Shown piece by piece: positions 24,181-34,441 of a stretch of 64,000 bases of DNA. A program made the translations under genes and the position numbers. This DNA comes from Diphasiastrum complanatum. Lineage: Eukaryota; Streptophyta; Lycopodiopsida; Lycopodiales; Lycopodiaceae. Location of the stretch: NCBI GenBank assembly GCA_029204225.1, contig CM055109.1, positions 35,352,496-35,416,495 of the forward strand, in the 5' to 3' direction. The notes under the pieces were generated by a model. The model ran no database searches. It saw only the letters and a list, made by a program, of their open reading frames with translations, and was not told where the DNA came from. Each line of letters starts with the position of its first letter. The first letter of the stretch is position 1.

Positions 24181-25070
24181 AAAGGCACTATCGCCCTTTT
24201 TGCACCTTAGGCCAAAAAACCCTCAAAAAATATACTTTTTTCAAGATTTTCTGAGTTTCCTTGGGAAGTAGCTCTTGCAGCTAGGTTAGCAGCTGAATCT
24301 AACTGAGATACAAGTGCATACCAGTCTGCCAGGGTTTGTTCCTAGAAAATCCTAAAATTTTGCAAAATAGCCCCCAAAAAATGCACTTTTTTCAAGAGTT
24401 TTTGAGTTTCCTTGGGAAGTAACTCTCGCAGCTAGGTGAGCAGCTGAATCTGAGTGAGATACAAGTGCATACCAGTCTGTGAGGGTTTGTTCCTAGAAAA
24501 TCCTAAAATTTTGCAAAAGAACCCCAAAAAAATGCACTTTTTTCAAGATTTTTTAAGTTTCCTTAGGAAGTAACTCTCACAGCCTGGTGAGAAGCTGAAT
24601 CTGACTGAGATACAAGTGCATACCAGTCTTTGAGGGTTTGTTTTTAGAAAATCCTAAAATTTTACAAATAAACCCCAAAAAATGCACTTTTTTCAAGATT
24701 TTTTTGGGTTTTCTTGGGAAGTAGCTCTCTCAGCTTAGTGTTTCAGTTTCCTTGAGAAGTAACTCTCAAAGCTTGGTGAGCAACTGAATCTGACTGAGAT
24801 ACAAGTTCATATCAGTCTGCGAGGGTTTGTTCGCAGAAAATCATAAAATTCTGCAAAAAAACCCCAAAAAAATGCACTTTTTTCAAGATTTTTTGAGTTT
24901 CCTTGGGAAGTAGCTCTTGAAGCTTGGTGAGCAGGTGAATATGACTCAGATACAAGTTTTTATCAGTCTGAGAGGGTTTATTCCCAGAAAATCTTAAAAT
25001 TTTGCAAAAAGACCTAAAGAAAAATGCACTTTTTCCATGATTTCTTAAATCTGCTGAGAATTAACCTTCT
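24181..25070. repeat. Tandem array of ~151-bp units
   Basis: The word TCAAG before a T-rich block recurs at 24241, 24392, 24543, 24693 and 24883, with a diverged sixth copy at 25034. Spacing is 151, 151, 150, 190 and 151. The 190-base unit contains an internal ~40-base duplication around 24716-24770. Each unit carries GAGATACAAGT, CAGTCTG and GGGTTTGTTCC words. Units differ by point changes. Confidence 0.92.
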
Positions 25071-25734
25071 CAAAGAGTTTTATAGATAGATATAACCTAG
25101 ATATGGATATTGTGAAATTTTTGTGAAGATCCAATGGTTAGATTTTCAAATATTTAAGAAAAAGTGCCAAAAAATTGAGTTTTTTTGAGATCCTGACAAA
25201 TCTGTCCATCAAGAACTCTTGCAGAACTCACATTGTCTAGAAATGGTCCAGACACAGCTATTGTGGGAAGGTTGAAGGTTTGATTCACTCAGATTTAAAG
25301 AAATCTCAAAAAAGAAAAAGAAAATCACAAAAAACAAAAAAAAAGGGCTAAAATCACACTATTAGCCAACTGAAACTGATCAGATCTTGTCAAATCTAGG
25401 TTGTAGTCACATTATCCATCAAGATCCAACATTCCTGGACTGAATCAAGTGAATGAACCTCAGATCAAGCCGATCAGTTTCCTCCACATCAACCACTATC
25501 CATCCATCATTTTTCTATCCCATCTCTATTCCATCTTCTATCTCCATCTCTGCTAGATAAATCCATTTCTGTCTCTATTCTCATCCATACTGATCCACTA
25601 TTTACCGATTCTCTTCTCTTTTATTTCTTTTCCATCTCCCACAAAAAAAAGAAGAGGTTGGAACACCAGAGTCATTGAGCAAACCTTGAAGCAATTCACC
25701 AACTAGCTACTTTGTGACATTCTAGGGCTGAACT
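25071..25734. other. Unassigned A/T- and pyrimidine-rich DNA
   Basis: There is no coding evidence. An A-rich block lies at 25306-25350 and a CCATC/TCTC-rich block at 25495-25640. It may be the untranslated leader of the Gag-bearing element that follows. Confidence 0.35.
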
Positions 25735-26010
25735 ATGGAGACCACCCTTGTAGGATTATCAAAATTAAAAAAGTTTCCTACTGAAACAATCCGAAACTAC
25801 ACCTATCGGATCTATCATCTAGTGAAGGATTGTGATCCACCGATTCCCCAACAGATCATCATGGCAAAATACTATGTCGGACTGCCCAAAAGGATTAGAT
25901 CTAGTATGGAAGAGTTAGCATCCTATGCATCGCTTGCACAACTTTGTAAAAGCGAAAGACCAATAACCTTGCACTTCAAGTTGTCAGCAAGCTTATGCTC
26001 GCTCTATTAA
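25735..26010 (+). pseudogene. Gag-like fragment (gypsy-type)
   Basis: The frame contains LKKFPTETIRNYTYRIYHLV and ADQIIMAKYYVGLP-like sequence (seen: QQIIMAKYYVGLPKRIRSSM). The spacing of a helical 'retrotransposon gag' domain (…Y..RI..LV…F..GL…) is recognisable. It continues out of frame towards 26180. Gypsy Gag is the best guess. Confidence 0.6.
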
Positions 26011-26248
26011 GTTTCTTGAAAAGGACGAATGCACATACTGTTTTGGAAATCATCCGAGTGCAAGATGTCCAATCAAGAATCCTCGACATGATGGACCAAA
26101 GGTGGAGCAGAAGGCCCGACAGCCAGATGCAGCTGTTCAACGGTCAGAAGCATAATCAAGCCAACAAGGAGCTCATCTGAAGGATGGATGTCAGATAAAC
26201 CCATCAAAATCATGAATTTCTTCAACAAATAGTGGCAAGGTAGAAGTT

Positions 26249-27088
26249 TTGGTTATATCCTCTTGCATGTCATCAAACTCCATGGAGGACCATAACAACC
26301 TACCAGTCTACTTTGTGGAAGATCCTAAGGGGAATCTATTACCAGTGTATGCCTATCAACTTAGAGGCGATGGTGTATTGCACTTGGTAAGATGCTATGG
26401 ATGTAGAAGGAAACATCGTCGTGTTGAATGTCCACATCGAGGGGATCCATCAACATTTGATCCCTCGTGTTCACAATGCGGAGTTAATCGTCTATGCCGA
26501 GATTGCCCGATGAGAAATCCACAAATAGCCAGGAGGCATTTGGCCTATATAGACCGACATGCACATGTGGTGACCCTTCCACCTCGAACGCACTATAAAA
26601 GAAAAATCTTAGTGCCACCGGGTTATGAAGCAAGTGATGAAGAAGACAATTTGACAAAAGTCCCAAAGTACGCAAAGATACCCTCGGGCAAACAAGTAAA
26701 ACCATCACAAAAGACAGAGATGGTAGAATCCATCACGCCAATGGTAACTGAGGAAGTCAAGAAATTGACATCCGACGAAGTCCAACAGATTTTACCAAGT
26801 CTCTTGGCACAATCACTGCAAAAAATTCTTAGTGATGAAGTACAAAGGGGACTATCATCAACAGGGCAACTTGAAGGCAATTCAGCACAAGATCCAAGGA
26901 AAAGTATCATCACGCAGCCTTCAACGGGGAAGTACAATGACCAAGGGAAGACTAAAGTTGATGATTATCCCTCAACGAAAAAATTCAACCAAAGTCTCAT
27001 TGTCCATAATGCAGCAGCCCAAACCAACGCCAAATCTGGGTATATCCATTCTTCAAAGGCCAAATCTAGGGAATCCAAGCCCAAATAG
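26249..27088 (+). pseudogene. Gypsy-like Gag with Cys/His zinc-binding module
   Basis: The 279-codon frame has an unusual Cys-rich module near residues 51-91: CYGCRRKHRRVEC (C-x2-C-x3-H-x4-C), then CSQCG and CRDC. The first part is also present in gypsy G2 at about 33850-33900, which ties this frame to the same gypsy lineage. The rest is basic or acidic low complexity with many Lys and Ser. The frame ends at 27086-27088 with no protease, and a further short frame (27177-27401) continues. Confidence 0.65.
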
Positions 27089-27580
27089 GCCTCCAGTACA
27101 GCAAGCACCAGCACCTATAATGACAAAGCCTTGTCCTAAATCTTTGATATTGACTACTGAGGAAAGTCTTTAGGTTATGGCATACCATGAATACCTGGAC
27201 AGACAAGAGAGTCAAGCAAGCATGTCATATCCACATTATGATTTGGGGGAGTCCATGATGTTGGTACCAGTTGCGCCAATCTATGAGAATCCAGTTTTAT
27301 CTTGGTATACTCTGATGGAATGCCTCAACTACCCAATTGTTGATGAACAAGGTATCCGGAATGGCCACCAGACCCTTATGGATATTATTGAAAAAATCTG
27401 ACAAGTCCTGTTTCTTGTTGATCATCCACTAATAAAACCTCAGGTTTTACGTAAGCGAATTCTATCCACGCTTTTTTTGAAGCAGCCATGTCCCAGCAAT
27501 AAAAGAATCAACAACATCACCCCTTCACGACAGTTCCAGCCTAGTGCCGAGGGACCGACACTACTTTGGGCCGTGGACCA
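27089..27580 (+). pseudogene. Continuation of the gypsy-like open region
   Basis: The 27177-27401 frame includes YPHYDLGESMMLVPVAPIYE. No protease D-S/T-G motif is visible. Coding character fades after 27400. Confidence 0.35.
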
Positions 27581-28340
<760 letters not shown>

Positions 28341-29310
28341 TATGCAGGTGAAGGTGAGGTTGCCGCTCCCAGCGACGGACCCCTATGCTACACTGATGAC
28401 ACAACACGCTCTCATGGGAATGAACCTACGTGTGACAACTAACTTCGTCTCTTTGATGCTAGATTGACTAGATCTTGGATTCAAGTTAGGCAAGGAAAGA
28501 AACCCACTATAGTGAAAGCAGTGTTGAATGGGAACACTCGAAGAAAATATGTCAATGCACAACAAATATTGGCTTAGATCCTCGCATGGCAAGTACACGT
28601 GCTAAGGTTTGGCAAGCATTTGATGGCTTGTCACAAAATATCAACAAAAAGATTGTGAGAGACGAAGATTTGGATAGATACGCAAGAGAAGTCAAAACAT
28701 TTATTCAATTGATGATCGATGCATGGAGAGAAACACACATAACTCACTATATGGTATGTGTGTCTCATATTTTCTACTTTCACATTTATGTATTTATAAA
28801 GATTTGAACTAATACAAATTTTATGTGAACAACACATCTTCTATGCTCATGGACCTTGGTTTATGAAAACCTATGGATCATTAGCTATCTGGAATACGCA
28901 AAGCATGGAAAAGAGTCATTACGGGGCAAAGGCTGCATATTTCAAAAATTCACGCCATGGCGGAGGAAAGGGTCATTGATTGAGATATTCCAGTGGTTTT
29001 ACAGAGGAGTTTTGGGCCGAGGACACTTTCAAATCACAAGAACTGAAGCATTGAGTTCAATGATCTCCAATTCAAATTTAGTTAGAAAGACAGCATCGCA
29101 ATCCTCTAATGCTAAAACAAGGCATCAAGAATGGAGGATGTCTAGAGTCCGAGTTGGAAAGAGATGGATGTCGAGGCCACCAACATCCAATGTTTTGGCA
29201 AACAACGTTAGAGAAGCAACAGAATTGATGAGATGGAATAGAAGCAATTTATGTTGGATTGAAATTCGAATATTCCTTTGTGATAAATATTATTGACTAA
29301 TTGGATTGTT
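28341..29310 (+). pseudogene. Unrecognised coding remnants (transposase-like?)
   Basis: The frame 28586-28757 reads RAKVWQAFDGLSQNINKKIV and VKTFIQLMIDAWRETHITHYM. After a GTATGT-starting gap of about 75 bases, a different frame resumes near 28830: QHIFYAHGPWFMKTYGSLAI, then NTQSMEKSHYGAKAAYFKN and SRHGGGKGH. The H...G...Q-x-x-E-x-x-H-type spacing resembles C-terminal parts of some RNase H-fold transposases, but I cannot name a family. Coding character fades with stops towards 29310. It could be a spliced transposase pseudogene or a decayed host gene. Confidence 0.4.
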
Positions 29311-29552
29311 GTTATAAATAGAAATTGTCTTATTTTTCTTTATGATAATATCTAATTTTGGAAACACGTCCCTCTATATAAGAGGTGGGTTCTCATTTTT
29401 TTGTCACTTCCTGCTTTGTTGAAATTTCTTTCCTCGTAATTTAGCTTGTCTCGTGCAATTAGACTACTAGTTTGCTGATAAATTAGTGTTCTTAATTGCA
29501 TCACAATGTTGTCCCCACACAGTTTTAAGATCAGTTAGATCGTATTTATTGT

Positions 29553-30424
29553 AGGTTCAACGGTAGAATAGACACGCTTGCCACTCTACGGGCTAATACG
29601 GATGCATTCACGTATGTGAGTGAGTATATAGATGAGACTTTGAAGCTGTATGCCATACAAATTTCTGGCTCAACTATCATGTGGATTCCATATAATTTGC
29701 TTAGTTATATATGGAAAGGAGATAAACCCTTTATCGCTCGTCTCAACAGATTTATTAGTCACTTGAATAACGATCATTACTTGGAGCTGACCAAGGATAA
29801 GCTAAAAACTTTTGATCTTGAAAGTGTAGGAAAAGAAAATTTCTATCTAGTGAGATTACTGTTACTTTTTTGCTTAATGAGTTTCCAACGACTGTGGCCT
29901 GCAACGAAGACAATCCTAGTGTGCAAGTGAACGAGATGGATGACTCAGGTGAAGAGGAAGATTTAGCCGCGGAGCAGGAAGTAGTCTTGGCTACGCAAGA
30001 GGCAATAGGTGCATCCACATTAGAGGAGCCAAAAGATATAGATGAGTCCGATGATGTCGTGCTTCGAATCCATGGCCTTGCTCCAATCATCATTGATGGG
30101 CAAGAGTATGTGTTCATGCATGACTTGCAACATATTCTTGGCTTGCGAGAAGATGAGATGTTGGCAGCATTGGTAAATTTGCAAAATAGCAGTTCCACTT
30201 TCGACCACACCCAGCCCGACGACACGTATGAGCAGCTGATCGGCCATGACACGGACACCACCGAGCAAGCACTGGCAAGAGTGCTTTTCCAATTGAAGAT
30301 GCTTCAACCGCCACCAGTTCAAACGAGGCCATTCAAAGTACTCAAAGGGAAAAATGCCGACGTGAAGTACAAAGGCAAAGGAATTCAGCTTGCGCAAACC
30401 AAAGACATTGATGAAGGGACCAAG
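29553..30424 (+). CDS. Unrecognised gene, upstream exon (with one frameshift)
   Basis: From an acceptor-like TTGTAG at 29547-29552 the sequence is open: FNGRIDTLATLRANTDAF, then YVSEYIDETLKLYAIQ and FISHLNNDHYLELTKDKL. Near 29865 the frame shifts by one and continues FPTTVACNEDNPSVQ into an acidic stretch (EEEDLAAEQEVV). Further on come IIIDGQEYVFMHDLQHILGL and ARVLFQLKMLQPPP. It ends ...DEGTK before a donor-like GCAAGT at 30425. I recognise no domain. The acidic-then-structured layout and the clean downstream exon argue for real coding descent. The frameshift suggests a pseudogene or an unseen intron. Confidence 0.5.
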
Positions 30425-30515
30425 GCAAGTCTAACCCAACAATTTAACTTGTGTATTTTGTTATGTTTGTTTGTCTTCATTATACTCATTTTGCATTAAT
30501 TTGAACCAAATGCAG
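30425..30515 (+). other. Candidate GC-AG intron (91 bases, phase 0)
   Basis: The donor AAG|GCAAGT matches the strong consensus of GC-type donors. The acceptor is AAATGCAG|GAC. Removing it joins ...DEGTK to DVMELDAF... in frame. The interior is T-rich. Confidence 0.55.
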
Positions 30516-30947
30516 GACGTAATGGAGCTTGATGCATTTGCTATGCGAAGGGACGACGTTCGGGAGAAAGTTCAAGCAGGAACTCTGGACAGGTCTCTGG
30601 CCCACTACATTGGGAACTTGCCCAACAACTTTATTTTTTGCTTCAGCAACAAGTACAGTCCAAATAGACTGACAGAGCTTCTTAAATGCAAAGCCCTCTC
30701 CAAGCACATTGGAGAGGTGGAGTTGTCACCGTCAGCGCCAAAGGCTTACTGTGTCCTTCGAAAAGCCATTTTGAATGATTTTTGCCCTATATTCGAGACC
30801 CGGCTCATTCTCTCGGGTTTAATTGGCCCTTATGAGAATGAGAGTGATGCTCCGAAATTAGCATTAGAAATGTTAAAACCAGTAATGTCATCAGAAAAGC
30901 GATCAGAGAAGCTGAAGTCTTCTTTGAAGGAAATGGACCAAATGTAA
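30516..30947 (+). CDS. Unrecognised gene, terminal exon
   Basis: 143 codons and a TAA: DVMELDAFAMRRDDVREKVQ, then LDRSLAHYIGNLPNNFIFCF, CKALSKHIGEVELSPSAPKA and FETRLILSGLIGPYENESDA. The sequence is uninterrupted and of mixed composition, looks globular, and ends in a Lys/Glu-rich tail. I do not recognise a family. Confidence 0.5.
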   Translation, partial: DVMELDAFAMRRDDVREKVQAGTLDRSLAHYIGNLPNNFIFCFSNKYSPNRLTELLKCKALSKHIGEVELSPSAPKAYCVLRKAILNDFCPIFETRLILSGLIGPYENESDAPKLALEMLKPVMSSEKRSEKLKSSLKEMDQM

Positions 30948-31070
30948 ATAAAGATTTTGTCATTTTTTTCTTGTCGACTCTCCTACTTGTCTGTTGTAAT
31001 TATATGATGTGCTTATTCTTTGGATTTAGAATTTAATCTTTTTTTGTCTGATAAAAATTTCTTGGGTCGT

Positions 31071-31226
31071 GCCTTGGGGTGAAAATCACGCCAAGGCGCG
31101 ATGGGGGGCTGTTTGACCAAGTCAAACAAACCATGGTCGCGCCTTGGCATGAAGGCATGACTCGGGGATGTTTGACCTGGTCAAACATCCCTTGGTCATG
31201 CCTTGGCGTGATTTTCACTCCAAGGC
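31071..31226. repeat. Hairpin MITE-like inverted repeat
   Basis: 27-base arms at 31071-31097 (GCCTTGGGGTGAAAATCACG...) and 31200-31226 are reverse complements with one mismatch. Inner TTTGACCAAGTCAAAC/GTTTGACCTGGTCAAAC words are also palindromic. The whole is 156 bases, and its GC content stands out from the AT-rich flanks. Confidence 0.85.
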
Positions 31227-31466
31227 AAAGAAACCTATCTTTACCCACAACATACTATAAGAAACCACCATTGACATAATAATGAAAATTTCAAATCATT
31301 GCATTCACATGGCACTAAAATTTTCAAATCACTGCATTCACATATAGTACTGAAATCAGATATTAAACTCAATCACAATTATTTGCATTCACATAACCTA
31401 AAATTTTTCAGTATATTAAACACAATCTTCAGTATATTATAAATAAATTCTTAGTACATGATATTT

Positions 31467-31766
31467 TTAAGTGCGCTCGCTCCTTAGCCTTCTAGCTAGG
31501 TGGAGATCCTTCGGGAGTATTGTGACTCTCTTTCCATGTACCGCACACAAAAATGAGTCCTCAAAAAGCTGTGTTAGGTACATTTTCGCGGACTCTTGTA
31601 TTGTGGACACAACATCTACTGTAACTCTCTTCCCCAAGGAAAATTCATCGATTATTTCCTTTACAAGCCTCACAAATGGGGCCTTAGGTATCAGAAATTT
31701 CACAGACTTCTGATACTTCCTTATATCTTGGAGTACTTTGCGATCCTGTGCTTCCTGCACCATCAA
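31467..31766 (-). CDS. Divergent histone H3-like histone fold
   Basis: Histone H3 pairs with H4 in the nucleosome core. This minus-strand frame has an H3 alpha-N region ([18 protein letters not shown]), alpha-1 and alpha-2 ([10 protein letters not shown]; then [20 protein letters not shown]) and the C-terminus ([19 protein letters not shown], then SERT and a stop at 31467). By hand alignment, about half the histone-fold residues match canonical H3, with equal length and no gap. The EFSLGK stretch replaces the usual K79 region, and loop 1 lacks the insertion common in plant CENH3. No Lys/Arg-rich tail precedes it. The first in-frame ATG is at 31761-31763, and upstream in frame is a TAG and then a proline-rich ORF. 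It may be a retrocopy, a captured domain or a diverged H3 variant. Confidence 0.85.
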   Translation of the reverse strand: MMVQEAQDRKVLQDIRKYQKSVKFLIPKAPFVRLVKEIIDEFSLGKRVTVDVVSTIQESAKMYLTQLFEDSFLCAVHGKRVTILPKDLHLARRLRSERT

Positions 31767-31784
31767 GGAGGTGGTGGCTACATC

Positions 31785-32048
31785 CTACGGAGCTCCTTTC
31801 CAGCCCAAGAAGCCGGGCCTACCCTTGCCATGCTCTACAGTCCTACTTGGACTAGCTGCGGCAGAAGTTGGTGGAGGTGGAGGTGCTGGTGGTGGAGATG
31901 GTGGAGGAGGAGGTGGAGATGGAGGTGGAGGTGATGTTGGCGGTGTGGGCAATGGTGATGGCTGTGAGCAGCAGGATTTCGTCGCTTTGGTGCAGAGCCT
32001 GCCTTTCAAGGATTCGATCTCTTTCACTCGTGTGCTCTCCCAGACCAT
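31785..32048 (-). CDS. Proline-rich frame upstream of the H3-like ORF
   Basis: It lies in the same frame as the H3-like ORF, separated from it by a single TAG (31785-31787). It starts MVWESTRVKEIESLKGRLCT, passes a KSCCSQPSP segment into a (P)n/S/A run (31860-31950), and ends RTVEHGKGRPGFLGWKGAP. It could be the N-terminal part of the H3-like protein broken by one stop, or an exon spliced over it. The open frame extends 17 codons upstream of the ATG to a TGA. The repeat-like CCACCT/CCTCCA composition could also be chance. Confidence 0.4.
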   Translation of the reverse strand: MVWESTRVKEIESLKGRLCTKATKSCCSQPSPLPTPPTSPPPPSPPPPPPSPPPAPPPPPTSAAASPSRTVEHGKGRPGFLGWKGAP

Positions 32049-32345
32049 CTGTGTGTCGCCTTCTGCTTCATCCTTGTTGTGTGCGACATCGGGGTGCCCT
32101 CATCAGATTCACCCACCAGCAACGACATCATCGGAGGGTGACACGGTGGGTGTGGTGTCACCCGATATACTCAAATCCGCTGTGTCCATGCCCATTGCTG
32201 GTGGAAATGGTCAAAGAAAGCACCATTCAGAACCGGCAACTCACCCAATGCCGCAAGCTCCCGATCCAGAAGCTGCATTGTTTCTTTCCGCTTGGTTGCC
32301 GTCGGGGAAGGGCTTTGTTGTTCTGCTTGCTGCTACTGTGGCTGC
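32049..32345. other. Unassigned DNA between the proline-rich ORF and gypsy G2
   Basis: On the minus strand there are open pieces (SPTATKRKETMQLLDRELAA and DTADLSISGDTTPTVSPSDD) in different frames. They may belong to the H3-like gene, but no splice sites are convincing. Confidence 0.3.
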
Positions 32346-32499
32346 TCTTTGGGTGGTCGTAATATTGGTGCTAAGACCAATGCATCTTTAAGTTTCTGGA
32401 AAGCATGTAGGGCTTCCTCTATCCAATGTGGTTCCGTTGTGAGCTTGTAGATTGGTCATGCTAACTCCGCAAAGTCTAGAATGAAGATCTCGTAGTAGT

Positions 32500-33133
32500 A
32501 AGCATGACCCATAAACACGTAGACTCCATGAATCGTCCCTGGAGGTGGTAGATAACAATGATCCTGATCTTCAATAAATCAGTGGTGATTCAGTGTCTTG
32601 ATACAATATGGCCTAGTATGAGGCCATGCGTCACCCAAAATTGACACTTTTCTGGGTTCAAGGAGATCTGACGGCATTTTCTTCAACACCTTTTCCAAGT
32701 TGGATAAGTGCTCAGAGTTAGGCCCATGGACGCATAGATCATCCAGAAAGATCACTAGACATTTTTGCAAAAATTCTTTGAATGTCGTCTACATAACCCG
32801 TTGAAAGGTACTTGGGGCAGTGCAAAGCCCAAACGACATCACTTTATAGGCATAGGTTCCCCGTTTAGTGGCGAATGTTGTTTTGTGTTAATCGTCCGAC
32901 ACTATTTTCACCTGATTGTAGCCGCTGAAACCGTCCAGGAAATTGTAGGCTTCTGCTCTAGCTACTCTGTCTAGAACACTTTTCATAAATGGTAAGAAAA
33001 AATGATCCTTCTTTGTAACTGCGTTTAATGCTTTCAAGCTCACACATATTTGCATTTTGCCATTCTTTTTACATAGGATTGATCTGCTAGTTTGATGGCA
33101 AAGTTTGATGGTTTCAATCCTTGCAAACTCCAT
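32500..33133 (-). pseudogene. G2 reverse transcriptase
   Basis: The frame 33133-32888 has KMQICVSLKALNAVTKKDHF and YNFLDGFSGYNQVKIVSDD. After a stop, KVMSFGLCTAPSTFQ follows, and the frame 32770-32579 has CLVIFLDDLCVHGPNSEHLS. Here the catalytic DD pair is intact, unlike in G1. A further frameshift follows the active site. Confidence 0.88.
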
Positions 33134-33214
33134 TTTTGATACAAGGTAGTGGAGATCAAATCTACACCTTATCCTCCGTCTACCACTATTGCTTCATCCT
33201 CGAATCTTTTATGC

Positions 33215-33760
33215 TTAATTGGTAGGGTTATGTTGTGCTCTTGACTTTCCCACACTATCCCAAAATGGAGGACGTTGATGGTTCCTTTGTAGCCTGTACA
33301 ATATAAGGGCTCCTTCGTGGTCGGTCCCAAAGTTGATCCAATCTGTCAGAATACTTTTAGCTTGTGGCACCATCCGCATGAGTTCTCTGAAGGATATGTC
33401 CATGTGGGTAGCTAGCAAGCTTGCAAGCACTCCCGATTGTGGGACCTCAAGCTCACCCATGTGAAATGGGACTTCATGATGGTGCAAACAATTGTTTTGA
33501 TCTGATCGCAATAGGGAGTTGACTGGTAGTGCTGGTACTTCAAATGGTAGAGGCGTTGCCAGGTTTTCCTTTGCTTGCACTACTTCCTCTACATGTGCAT
33601 CCTCCTGTATCCAATGGCATATCTTTTGATATTGTCTTCCTTCCTCCCTCACATTAGGATATGGTCCTGCTATTTTGGGTTGATCGTCGACCATTGATAA
33701 TGATGATGTTGTAGATGGAGCCACTCCCTTCTGTCTGTGTGCTTGCGTAACTGCTAGCAC
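33215..33760 (-). pseudogene. G2 region between Gag and reverse transcriptase
   Basis: A 182-codon frame opening MLAVTQAHRQKGVAPSTTSS. The segment PQSGVLASLLATHMDISFRE is protease-region-like in position, but I see no D-S/T-G active site, so the function remains unassigned. Confidence 0.5.
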
Positions 33761-34441
33761 TGGAACTTCGAATTTTTGCTTTTTCCGATGGCGTCCTTTC
33801 TAGAACCGCTATCGGTTGTACCGAGACTAGATTCAAGGGCATTCTTGACAAAAGGCTGTATATTGCCCCTTATAAAAACATTTCACAATTCGATGGCCTT
33901 CGCCGCATCCATAGCACCCATAGATCCTACCTCCCTGACGTTGAGGCTGCGCAATGTAGGTCGCATAGTATTCGTTGATTGCCGGATCGACAAACACCTC
34001 TTCCAAAACATACCATTGCTACTGCTCAGGTTGGGGTGGTGGTTCTTGTTCTGCTGTGGCCAAATTTACATGAGCCACTTGGTTGTTAGCTCGTCCTGGT
34101 GGTGCAGGTAAGGCCATGCACTGTTGGTTATTTGGTGTGCCATATCGAGGTGTCGCATTCGGTGCTCCCTGATGGTAAGAATAAGAGGTCTGATGGTGAT
34201 TCCTTTTTTGTTGTATGATCTGAGGGTTGAATGGGCAAAAAGTTGTTTCGTGCAACAATGCATTGCATAGGTGGCAAAACCGTTGTGTCAGTTTAAGATT
34301 TTGCTTCAAAACTGGACACTCATTCGTTGTATGGTTCTGGGTACAAATGAACACCATACATTCTCTCGTCGGAGATATTGTAGCTGGTTCTATTCCATCC
34401 AGTATGAGGGATTCAGAATAATTCATGACGTAGATAGCCAA
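33761..34441 (-). pseudogene. G2 Gag with zinc knuckles
   Basis: The frame 34441-34019 contains a Cys/His cluster, including CHLCNALLHETTFC (C-x2-C-x4-H-x4-C), followed by Q/P-rich sequence. After a stop, a second type of motif appears near 33880: CYGCGEGHRIVKC (C-x2-C-x3-H-x4-C) and then CQECP, shared with the Gag-like frame at 26249. Confidence 0.8.

Larger units (their letters stand above)
32346..34441 (-). mobile_element. Ty3/gypsy fragment G2
   Basis: On the minus strand: Gag with zinc-binding words (34441-33654), a linker/protease-like region (33760-33215), then RT (33133-32500) and the RT thumb (LPPPGTIHGVYVFMGHA near 32540; PIYKLTTEPHWIEEALHAFQ). It stops at about 32346 before RNase H. 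The thumb resembles that of G1, so both may belong to one lineage. No LTRs are seen. Confidence 0.85.

Noticed and set aside
24181-25070. Regularly spaced repeats as a CRISPR array
   Set aside because: Units are ~151 bp, contiguous and diverged, with no short repeat/unique spacer alternation, and the DNA is eukaryotic.
31467-31766. Centromeric H3 (CENH3)
   Set aside because: The loop 1 insertion usual in plant CENH3 is absent and the ends differ. I call it only H3-like.
31868-32391. Plus-strand Gly/Val/Glu-rich frames antisense to the proline-rich ORF
   Set aside because: They mirror the CCACCT-type composition. The minus strand is in register with the H3-like ORF and is the better candidate.
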